Below the pieces are notes generated by a model. That model did not search any database. It was not told the DNA's origin and saw only the letters and a program-made list of their open reading frames with translations. The translations under genes were made by a program, and so were the position numbers. From positions 62,001-126,000 of the forward strand of contig CAYTGN010000007.1 of assembly GCA_964437415.1 (NCBI GenBank): a stretch of 64,000 nucleotides of DNA, read 5' to 3'. Below, piece by piece: positions 26,018 through 33,490 of the stretch. The DNA comes from CADEDV01 sp964437415 (GTDB lineage: Bacteria > Bacteroidota > Bacteroidia > Chitinophagales > Chitinophagaceae). Each line of letters begins with the position of its first letter. The stretch's first letter is position 1.

Positions 26018-27337
26018 CTATATCCTAGGTATTTTATAGCCGTTGTGATACGCCGCTGCAAGATACTTTTTATTTACCGCTTCATCGGTGAACCTTCCCT
26101 TCGTTTTATCCCATTGCAATTTTTTGCCGGTGCGGAAAGCAATGTTTCCCATCTGGCTCAGCACGGCTATATGTGAAGCTGATTCAATCGGGCATTTTAG
26201 TTCTTCCATTTTTCTTGATCTGATTACACTCACAAAGTTCTCCATGTGTTTGTCGAGACCATTATCCACCCGTTGTTTTCTTTCCACTTTCACCTTCTTA
26301 TCACTGCGTACTTCCTCAAACACTTCCCAGCCCCCACGATCCAGTTGCAAAGTGCCATTATCGCCAATAAAAGAAATGCCATGCTCCTTATTGTAAAGCC
26401 CGTTTTGAATGCCAAGGGCATGATCCCATATGAGATTGAATTTGTCAAACTCATACAATGCACACATAGTGTCCGGTGTTTCCTGCGGTGAAGAAGGATC
26501 GGCAAAATTTCCTCCCACCCCGCTGATAGTTTTCGGAACAGTGGCATTCATACCGAGCAAAACGTAGTCGAGCAAGTGAACACCCCAATCAGTCATCAAC
26601 CCACCGGCATAATCCCAGAACCAGCGGAAGGTGAAATGAAACCGATTCATATTAAATGGACGCTTCATGGCCGGGCCCAGCCAGCGATCATAATCCACTC
26701 CAGCGGGCACAGACCCGTCAGCAACAAAAGGAATCGGTTTTTTCCAGCCGATATAGCACCATACTTTCACTGTGCGGATATTTCCTAACTGGCCATTGTG
26801 AACAAAGTCAACCGCTTCTTTAAAATGCTGCTGGCTGCGTTGCCACTGCCCGGCCTGCACCACCCGGTTGTATTTTTTTTGTGCAGCAATCATCACATTA
26901 CATTCGGTGATGGAATTGCCAACCGGTTTTTCAACATACACATCTTTACCCGCCATGCAGGCATCCACCATCTGCAAACAATGCCAGTGATCGGGGGTGC
27001 CGATGATGACAGCATCCACTTCTTTCATATCCAGCAGTCCCCGGTAATCATTGAATGTTTTCAGTTTTGAAACATCCACATTCATCTTTTGCAAATCGGC
27101 GAGGCGTTTATCTAGCACATTCTTATCAATATCACATAAGGCGAGCAAACTCACTCCGGGAATTTTCAGGATGGATTGCAGGTTTGACCAGCCCATACCA
27201 TTGACACCGATAACGCCGATATTCAACTGGTCAGAAGGCGCTACCCTGTTTTTGAAAATGGCAAATACATCATTGGCCAGCAGCGTTCCCGCTGTCAGCG
27301 CAGATGCATGGTAAATGAATTTTCTGCGTGATGACAT
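26018..27337 (-). CDS. Gfo/Idh/MocA family oxidoreductase with Tat-like signal
   Basis: NAD(P)-dependent oxidoreductase of 439 residues. The N-terminus SSRRKFIYHASALTAGTLL has the twin-arginine (RRKF) form of exported Bacteroidota members. The Rossmann fold starts NIGVIGVNGMGWSNL; the family Lys-Pro motif appears in GKDVYVEKPVG, after GTPDHWHCLQMVDAC. Such exported members often act on sugars or glycosides, but no sugar gene is nearby. It sits between the DadA-like and MBL genes in a minus-strand run. Substrate unknown. Confidence 0.9.
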   Translation of the reverse strand: MSSRRKFIYHASALTAGTLLANDVFAIFKNRVAPSDQLNIGVIGVNGMGWSNLQSILKIPGVSLLALCDIDKNVLDKRLADLQKMNVDVSKLKTFNDYRGLLDMKEVDAVIIGTPDHWHCLQMVDACMAGKDVYVEKPVGNSITECNVMIAAQKKYNRVVQAGQWQRSQQHFKEAVDFVHNGQLGNIRTVKVWCYIGWKKPIPFVADGSVPAGVDYDRWLGPAMKRPFNMNRFHFTFRWFWDYAGGLMTDWGVHLLDYVLLGMNATVPKTISGVGGNFADPSSPQETPDTMCALYEFDKFNLIWDHALGIQNGLYNKEHGISFIGDNGTLQLDRGGWEVFEEVRSDKKVKVERKQRVDNGLDKHMENFVSVIRSRKMEELKCPIESASHIAVLSQMGNIAFRTGKKLQWDKTKGRFTDEAVNKKYLAAAYHNGYKIPRI

Positions 27338-27422
27338 AGCATTTTATTTTAGTATTTTGAAATAGGAAAATTCCGGACTTCATTTCCCCTGGCAGTTTGC
27401 TGTTTTTATAAGTGTTTCAAAT

Positions 27423-28391
27423 TTACAACCCGATTATCATTCCTTCCTCCGCCACCATATATCCCTGATGTTGCAGTTTTTCTTTTTCTGCTGATGATTT
27501 TTTTAGCAGGGGATTGGTATGGTTAAAATGAATGAACCCTATTTTTGACCGCTCCACTGAAGATAAGAGAGAAAAATTTTGCATACTCTCTTCCACAAAA
27601 GGATGCGGCACCTCACTCATATCTCTTCCCGGCAGTTCTCCGTTTGTATAAAATGTCCCGTCAAGCAATGCCATATCCACTTTCCTGATCTCGCTGATAA
27701 TGTCCCTGTCCCATTTTTCCCATTTATCAATATCAGGGATAAACAATACTTTCTTTTTCCCTGATTCAATGAGAAACCCGGCTGTTTCTGAATATTCATC
27801 GCGGTGTGGCACTTTAAGCGGAGTCACTTTCAGTGATGCATTGAGAGTAACAGCGCTGTCTGCTTTCATCGGTTGCAGGCTGATATTATGAAGGCTGACC
27901 AACTGGCTCCATGGGCCATTGTTCCGCAAAAATGAATCCATCCGTGGCATTGCATAAACCGGAACATCCTTTGACCCCATCGCTTCCCGGCCCAGTTGCA
28001 TCAAACCGGAATAATGACCAACATGTGCATGAGAAATAAAAATACCATCAGGTGAATAGTCAGGTGCAGAAGTGATATAAGCTTGCAATTTCTTTAGTTG
28101 TTCAGCCATATCCGGGCTGGCTTCAAACAGCCAGTATTGATTGGCCTTTCTGTCAACCAATACAAGACAGGTCACCAATTTTTTCTCTTCTTTCCCGGAA
28201 TAATAAGCAGCGCAGCACTCCTTTTCACATCCTGCCTGCGGATAACCTGCATCCTGTGCAATACCCAACACCACTACAAACTGATCCGGCAGTTCTTTTT
28301 GTGCAACATCTTCACCTGCTGATTTTGTTTTGCAAGCTATTGTGCTAAAAAGAAGGAAGACAACAATATGAAAGAAAAGATTCTTCAACAC
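27423..28391 (-). CDS. PqqB-like MBL-fold metallo-hydrolase, lipoprotein
   Basis: A 322-residue protein with a lipoprotein signal ending FSTIAC (Cys20) and a metallo-beta-lactamase fold resembling PqqB, seen in VVLGIAQDAGYPQAGC near the start of the mature part. The metal motif is HAHVGH (121-126): the Asp of the canonical HxHxDH is Gly. The start codon is GTG at 28391. There are no other pqq genes in the window, so a role in PQQ synthesis is not supported; the surface location suggests another hydrolase function. It follows the epimerase gene after a 73-bp repeat-filled spacer. Confidence 0.8.
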   Translation of the reverse strand: MLKNLFFHIVVFLLFSTIACKTKSAGEDVAQKELPDQFVVVLGIAQDAGYPQAGCEKECCAAYYSGKEEKKLVTCLVLVDRKANQYWLFEASPDMAEQLKKLQAYITSAPDYSPDGIFISHAHVGHYSGLMQLGREAMGSKDVPVYAMPRMDSFLRNNGPWSQLVSLHNISLQPMKADSAVTLNASLKVTPLKVPHRDEYSETAGFLIESGKKKVLFIPDIDKWEKWDRDIISEIRKVDMALLDGTFYTNGELPGRDMSEVPHPFVEESMQNFSLLSSVERSKIGFIHFNHTNPLLKKSSAEKEKLQHQGYMVAEEGMIIGL

Positions 28392-28422
28392 TTTTTTTTA
28401 TTAGCTTACTTGTTTCTCTCTC

Positions 28423-28451
28423 TATTGACTATTGACTATTGACTTATTGAC
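28423..28451. repeat. Tandem TATTGAC repeat in the MBL/epimerase spacer
   Basis: Three perfect 7-bp units of TATTGAC (28423-28443) are followed by a fourth with one extra T (28444-28451), then two CACTCAC-like units. The array fills the gap between the epimerase stop and the MBL-fold gene. It looks like a slippage-prone simple repeat, not a regulatory site. Confidence 0.65.
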
Positions 28452-28464
28452 CACTCACCACTCA

Positions 28465-29466
28465 CTATAACACCTGAAACCCATACGCATAAGGATCGTC
28501 ATCTTTATCTATCCAGATAGTATTGTAGCCATAAATTTTTGCCCATCCCTCCACTGACGGACGGATAGCCACTTTTCCCGCAATAGTCAGTTCTTCTTCA
28601 ATCCGCCCAATGAATTTACTCCCGATAATGCTTTCATGAATAAATTCATCTCCTTTCTTCAGCAATCCTTTTGCATACCATTGCGCCATTCTTGCCGATG
28701 TGCCCGTGCCGCAGGGGGAACGGTCAATCGCTTTCTCACCATAAAACACCGCATTTCTTGCTGTCGAGGTATTATCCAGCACAGCCCCTGTCCATAAAAT
28801 ATGGGAGCAACCTTTTATTGTTGCATCATCAGGATGGACAAACTCATACTTGTCATTGATGTTCTTCCGCAGTTCCCTGGCCCATGCAATAAGTTTGTCC
28901 GCCGGGTAATGTTCCAATCCTTTAAAATTTTTCTGCACATCCACGATGGCGTAAAAATTACCGCCATAGGAAACATCGATCAGCAGTTCACCCAGTTCAG
29001 GACAGTCAGCAACCAATTCTGTTGAATGCAGGAATGCCGGAACATTGATCAGTCTCACACTTTCACATTTCTTATTTCTCATTTCATATTTCACATTTAT
29101 TAAACCGGCCGGAGTCTCCATCCTCACCACACCCTCCTGCTTCGGTTTTATCAATCCTTCCTCTATTGCAATCGTAATCGTTCCAATCGTACCGTGACCA
29201 CACATCGGCAGGCAGCCGCTGGTTTCAATGAACAGGACGGCCACATCATTGGCCGGATCGTGCGGCGGATAGAGAATGCTGCCGCTCATCATGTCATGAC
29301 CTCTTGGTTCAAACATGAGGCCTGTACGTATCCAGTCATATTCCCGCAGGAAATGCTGTCGCTTTTCACTCATATTTTTTCCCGTCAGCGCCGGGCCGCC
29401 TTTTTTTACCAGGCGAACGGGGTTGCCACAGGTGTGAGCATCTATACAGTGGAAAATGTGCTTCAT
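28465..29466 (-). CDS. 4-hydroxyproline 2-epimerase (proline racemase family)
   Basis: Interconverts trans-4-hydroxy-L-proline and cis-4-hydroxy-D-proline, the first step of hydroxyproline breakdown. Both catalytic cysteines are present: Cys89 in PMCGHGTIGT and Cys252 in DRSPCGTGTSA. The second Cys separates it from trans-3-hydroxyproline dehydratases, which have Thr there. The 333-residue length is typical. It is the first gene of a minus-strand run that includes a DadA-like FAD oxidoreductase fitting the next step. Genes for the later deaminase and dehydrogenase steps are not visible. Confidence 0.88.
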   Translation of the reverse strand: MKHIFHCIDAHTCGNPVRLVKKGGPALTGKNMSEKRQHFLREYDWIRTGLMFEPRGHDMMSGSILYPPHDPANDVAVLFIETSGCLPMCGHGTIGTITIAIEEGLIKPKQEGVVRMETPAGLINVKYEMRNKKCESVRLINVPAFLHSTELVADCPELGELLIDVSYGGNFYAIVDVQKNFKGLEHYPADKLIAWARELRKNINDKYEFVHPDDATIKGCSHILWTGAVLDNTSTARNAVFYGEKAIDRSPCGTGTSARMAQWYAKGLLKKGDEFIHESIIGSKFIGRIEEELTIAGKVAIRPSVEGWAKIYGYNTIWIDKDDDPYAYGFQVL

Positions 29467-29486
29467 CCGTTTATTTATAGTTTATG

Positions 29487-29562
29487 TCACGCAAACCTGC
29501 CTGTCGGCAGACAGGGACGCTAAGTTTTCTTTGCAGCATACAATCTTTGCAACTTTGCGTGA
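29487..29562. repeat. Palindromic spacer element with CACGCAAA ends
   Basis: Outer arms TCACGCAAA (29487-29495) and TTTGCGTGA (29554-29562) are exact reverse complements. Inside is a second palindrome, CCTGTC-GGCA-GACAGG (29500-29515). It lies between the divergent epimerase and sterol-desaturase-like genes. It resembles intergenic repeats scattered in Bacteroidota genomes; copies elsewhere cannot be checked here. Confidence 0.55.
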
Positions 29563-29593
29563 AATCCTCTTATCCTTTTGTAAATTGCTTCTC

Positions 29594-30883
29594 ATGGAAG
29601 CCTACGGCAAGATACTACTGATTGCGATGCCCGCCTTCCTCCTCCTTGTTTTGTTTGAAAAATGGTGGGGCTGGCGAAAAGGAAAAGACACTGTCCGCAA
29701 TATGGACATGATCAGCAGTCTCAGCAGCGGTGTCACCAACGTGACCAAGGATGTGGTGGGCCTGTCCGTTGCCATTCTCAGTTACCCGTTTTTCCTGGAA
29801 AATCTCGCCATCACTTCCATCCCCAATACGATCATCGTTTATATCATCGCTTTTATCGCATTGGATCTTGCCGGCTACTGGATTCACCGCCTGCAGCATG
29901 TGGTCAATTTTTTCTGGAACGGCCATGTCATTCACCACAGCAGCGAGGAATTTAACCTGGCCTGTGCCCTGCGGCAAAGTATTTCAGGCATTGTAAAAAT
30001 ATTTGCCATTTTTTTGCTGCCCGCCGCTTTGCTGGGTGTGCCTGCGAATGTGATTGCCGTGGTGGCGCCGCTGCATTTGTTTGCGCAGTTCTGGTACCAC
30101 ACACAGCATATTGACAAAATGGGTTTTTTGGAAAAGATCATTGTCACCCCATCGCACCATCGGGTGCATCATGCCATCAATCGGGAATACCTCGACAAAA
30201 ATTACGGGCAGATCTTTATTTTCTGGGACAAATGGTTTGGCACATTCCAGGAAGAGCTAAAAGAGGTTCCGCCTGTGTATGGCATCACCCGCCCGGCACA
30301 GACCTGGAATCCTATTAAAATAAATTTTCAACATGTGTGGTTGTTGCTGCAGGATGCATGGCGAACTAACAACTGGAAAGACAAGTTTGCACTGTGGTTC
30401 AAACCCACCGGCTACCGTCCGGCAGATGTGGCGGAGAGATACCCGGTAAAGAAGATTGAGGATGTTTATCATTTTACCAAATACGACACAAGGACCTCCC
30501 CGGCTTTCAGCGTATGGTGCTGGTTCCAGTTGGTGATGACACTTCTTTTTATCAGTTATCTTTTTGGCAATATTGCTGCTATCAATCATCTTGACGGTTC
30601 TTATATCTTCTGGTATGCCGGTTTTGTTTTTATTACCGTTTATGCCCTGACCGACCTGATGGATCGCAACCCATCGGCGATGATTGCAGAGTTTTTACGC
30701 TGCGGCCTCGGCCTGTATTTTATCTACAGCCAAAACGACTGGTTTGGCGCCGCTGCATTTATATCATCCATTCAATATTTGCTGGGGACTTATTTTATTC
30801 TTTCGCTGCTCGTGACGGGATGGTTTGTAGTGAGGCATAGAAAGGAAGATTTAGAATCATTTCCATTGTTCAATCATAAATGA
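29594..30883 (+). CDS. Sterol desaturase / fatty acid hydroxylase family membrane protein
   Basis: A di-iron membrane oxygenase-like protein of 429 residues. Histidine clusters are HRLQH (98-102), HVIHH (111-115), HTQH (169-172) and HHRVHH (188-193), the pattern of the fatty acid hydroxylase superfamily. After about 320 there are further hydrophobic helices (about 100 residues) beyond the usual domain. The long upstream frame runs through a palindromic repeat, so the ATG at 29594 (MEAYGKILL) is chosen. The lipid substrate is unknown. A small orphan gene starts 6 bp downstream. Confidence 0.87.
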   Translation: MEAYGKILLIAMPAFLLLVLFEKWWGWRKGKDTVRNMDMISSLSSGVTNVTKDVVGLSVAILSYPFFLENLAITSIPNTIIVYIIAFIALDLAGYWIHRLQHVVNFFWNGHVIHHSSEEFNLACALRQSISGIVKIFAIFLLPAALLGVPANVIAVVAPLHLFAQFWYHTQHIDKMGFLEKIIVTPSHHRVHHAINREYLDKNYGQIFIFWDKWFGTFQEELKEVPPVYGITRPAQTWNPIKINFQHVWLLLQDAWRTNNWKDKFALWFKPTGYRPADVAERYPVKKIEDVYHFTKYDTRTSPAFSVWCWFQLVMTLLFISYLFGNIAAINHLDGSYIFWYAGFVFITVYALTDLMDRNPSAMIAEFLRCGLGLYFIYSQNDWFGAAAFISSIQYLLGTYFILSLLVTGWFVVRHRKEDLESFPLFNHK

Positions 30884-30889
30884 CGTAAA

Positions 30890-31315
30890 ATGATAAAGAT
30901 CTCATTCCTTAAAAAAAATGATAAGAAAACAGGCAGTTTAAAATCTAGCGGATTTTCAGATGCCTTCATTTCGGCGTGCCAAAACATGGATATAGTCGCT
31001 TTAAGTGATCTTTTTAATGACGACGCTATAATCAATGACCAAACGAAATGGGAGTTCTTGAGTACAGTCAGAGACACGTTTACTGATTTTCGAAGTAACG
31101 GAAACGAAACATTAAACTTTGAATTCCGAAAATGTTGTTTTTGTACAAAATCAAGAGGCAAGCAAGTTTATTTTTTTAGCGGTAAAGGAGCTTATGATTT
31201 TATTGCATTCTATTTTGACAAGACAGAAACCGATTTAAAAAATATTACTATTTGCAATGAACCATCGGGTACAATACGATCAGCTGTATATGAAAAAATG
31301 TTTAATATCCATTGA
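30890..31315 (+). CDS. Uncharacterised 141-residue protein with CCFC motif
   Basis: A soluble protein of unknown function. It is Lys/Asp/Phe-rich, has no signal peptide or membrane helix, and carries a cysteine cluster (FRKCCFCTKSRGKQVYFF) near 79-96. The layout (helix, then strands containing the Cys cluster) vaguely recalls small NTF2-like proteins, a weak guess. The gene is visibly more AT-rich than its neighbours, suggesting recent acquisition. It follows the sterol-desaturase-like gene by 6 bp and could share its transcript. Confidence 0.7.
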   Translation: MIKISFLKKNDKKTGSLKSSGFSDAFISACQNMDIVALSDLFNDDAIINDQTKWEFLSTVRDTFTDFRSNGNETLNFEFRKCCFCTKSRGKQVYFFSGKGAYDFIAFYFDKTETDLKNITICNEPSGTIRSAVYEKMFNIH

Positions 31316-31376
31316 TCAACTTAATCAAGCGATAATTCCAATTTGACAATTAGTTAAGAAAATATCCTGTGTAACT

Positions 31377-32066
31377 TCACAACCTCTTCACCATATCAAT
31401 CCACAACCTCGTCCTTGTGCGAAAGCCGATGGATTCATAAAGTTGGATGGCACCGGTATTACTCGTCAGCACATGCAGGAAAGGAATAAAAGAATTGGCT
31501 ATGATCAGCTTCATCACATGCAGCATCACCGTTCTTGCATAACCATGCCCACGATGATCAGGATGAGTGCACACGGCGCTTAATTCCATATATGGCACCG
31601 GGTGCATCCGCTGCCCTGTCATGGCCACTAACTGATCATCCTTGAAAATGCCGAAGTAATTTCCAAATTCAATGGTACGTTCAAAGAAAGGGCCGGGTTT
31701 GGTCAGCGCTGTCAGTTCCAGCATCTGCGGGATGTGTTCATCCGTCAACAGTTGTATCAAAGGGGTCTGTGCCGTCTCGAAAGAATCAACCGGGTATTCA
31801 TATACCATCTGGCAGCAGTCAAAGTGATGTAATTGCTGCCACTTATTTTCATCCAGCGGAATGCTGTCAAAATAAGAGATGGCTATTTTTCTTCCTTCAG
31901 GTAAGAATGCATGGAGTTTGCCAAGACTGGCCGTATTCATTTCTTTCACGGCGGCGAAAGGGGCAATCTCGGGCCGGTAGCAGCCGACTTCTCCGTTCAG
32001 CAGGGCCATATCCCTGTTGCCGGTGATGATGGCTTGCCAGATCATATTGTCAAGAAGGTGGGGCAT
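31377..32066 (-). CDS. GNAT family N-acetyltransferase (FR47-like)
   Basis: A 229-residue protein with a divergent N-terminal half and a C-terminal GNAT domain. Its acetyl-CoA loop is in THPDHRGHGYARTVMLHVM, followed by LHVLTSNTGAIQLYESIGFR, as in the FR47-type group. No signal peptide is present. It stands alone on the minus strand after the trhO gene, with 173 bp between them in which I see nothing coding. Acceptor substrate unknown. Confidence 0.86.
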   Translation of the reverse strand: MPHLLDNMIWQAIITGNRDMALLNGEVGCYRPEIAPFAAVKEMNTASLGKLHAFLPEGRKIAISYFDSIPLDENKWQQLHHFDCCQMVYEYPVDSFETAQTPLIQLLTDEHIPQMLELTALTKPGPFFERTIEFGNYFGIFKDDQLVAMTGQRMHPVPYMELSAVCTHPDHRGHGYARTVMLHVMKLIIANSFIPFLHVLTSNTGAIQLYESIGFRTRTRLWIDMVKRL

Positions 32067-32239
32067 CCTGTTTTAATTCAGGCTGCAACATAAGTATAAA
32101 TGCAGAATGCTTTATAGCGCAGATGAGTGAAATGGCACTGTATCAGATCAGAAATACCGGGTTGCTGATTGCAGCGTCAGGAAAGAAATGAACGCCGGGG
32201 GACCTTAACTGTCCGAAGAGGCCGGCAATAGCGAATGTT

Positions 32240-33286
32240 TTATTTTTTATCAGGGTCACCGGGCCGTGGTCGCAGTCTTGCTCTTGACTTATTGAAAATA
32301 TTCCTGCCTTTATCAACTCCGGCCCTCTTCTTTTTTTGTTCATCAGCAGGCAGGTGAATAAACTCAAGGCATTCTTCGCTGCAACAGCCTTCATACTTCT
32401 TTTTACATTCCTCACACTGAATGAACAACAGGTGGCAGGCATCGTTTACACAGTTCACATGGGTATCGGCCTGTTTGCCGCACTGGTGGCATTTGGCAAT
32501 GATCTCATCCGTGATCCGTTCGCCCAGTCGCTGGTCAAACACAAAATTCTTTCCGTGAAATTTATTGACCAGTCCTTTTTCCTTCACCTGGTTGGCATAA
32601 TGTATGATGCCACCTTCCAGGTGAAATACATTTTTAAACCCCTTATGCAGCATATACGCCGAAGCCTTTTCGCAGCGGATGCCGCCGGTGCAGTACATGA
32701 TGATGTTCTTATCCCTTTTTTCATCCATCATTTCCACAGCCATAGGCAGTTGTTCCCGGAATGTATCTGAGGGTACTTCAATGGCATTTTCAAAATGACC
32801 CACTTCAAATTCGTAGTGGTTCCGCATATCAATCACAATCGTATCGGGATCATTGGTGAGTTGGTTGAACTGCTCTGCATTCACATATTTACCCCGGTTG
32901 GACATGTCAAAACTTGTATCCGTGATGCCATCCGCTACAATATTTTTCCTCACCTTAATGTCGAGCACATAAAAACTTTTCCCGTCATCATCCACCGCTA
33001 CATTCAGGCGAAGGCCATGGAGAGGCTCAATAGCATACAAGTAATCTCTAAGCTTTTCAAAATTTGCCGAAGGAACACTGATCTGTGCATTGATGCCCTC
33101 ATGGGCAAGATAAATGCGACCAAGCACTCCTATTGCCGAAAGGTCTTTATATAGGGTGTTCCGAAAAAATCCCGGTTCCTCAATCTTGAAATAGCAATAA
33201 AAGGAAATTGTTGTTCTTGGTGTCGGATCGTTTTGAATACGTTCCTTCAGTTCCCTGCGGGAAATACGGTTGTGCAATGCGGCCAT
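32240..33286 (-). CDS. trhO: tRNA uridine(34) hydroxylase TrhO (rhodanese-like, YceA family)
   Basis: Oxygen-dependent hydroxylation of U34 in tRNA, the first step toward cmo5U/mo5U-type wobble bases. An N-terminal acylphosphatase-like region (about 25-120) is followed by a rhodanese domain (about 135-235) with the active loop CTGGIRC (199-205). A Cys-rich C-terminal segment (CHQCGK...CCSEEC) follows, as in YceA homologues. The 348-residue length fits. A TATCTTTG element lies 71 bp upstream of the ATG. Confidence 0.92.
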   Translation of the reverse strand: MAALHNRISRRELKERIQNDPTPRTTISFYCYFKIEEPGFFRNTLYKDLSAIGVLGRIYLAHEGINAQISVPSANFEKLRDYLYAIEPLHGLRLNVAVDDDGKSFYVLDIKVRKNIVADGITDTSFDMSNRGKYVNAEQFNQLTNDPDTIVIDMRNHYEFEVGHFENAIEVPSDTFREQLPMAVEMMDEKRDKNIIMYCTGGIRCEKASAYMLHKGFKNVFHLEGGIIHYANQVKEKGLVNKFHGKNFVFDQRLGERITDEIIAKCHQCGKQADTHVNCVNDACHLLFIQCEECKKKYEGCCSEECLEFIHLPADEQKKKRAGVDKGRNIFNKSRARLRPRPGDPDKK

Positions 33287-33356
33287 TGTTTTGAATTTTA
33301 GTCCTGTGAACGCTTAGAACCCCAATTGCAGGTTGGGCAAAATTCTTAAAGCAGCG

Positions 33357-33364
33357 CAAAGATA
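33357..33364 (-). promoter_or_regulatory. -7 promoter element for trhO
   Basis: Minus-strand TATCTTTG, an exact TAnnTTTG match, 71 bp before the trhO ATG at 33286. The remaining 204-bp spacer to the DUF5686 gene shows no coding frame that I would support. Confidence 0.4.
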
Positions 33365-33490
33365 GGCTAAGAGATCAAAAGAGAAAATGAGTGAGAAAGA
33401 TGACAGGGAAATTTGATCCGGCGGCCCATTCGTAATACGCAAATACCGAATCATCAACTGAAGCAATGTATGGCATACCTGACCTCAATA

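Noticed and set aside
28423..28456. CRISPR-like short repeats
   Set aside because: Units are 7 bp in direct tandem without spacers, so this is a simple repeat.
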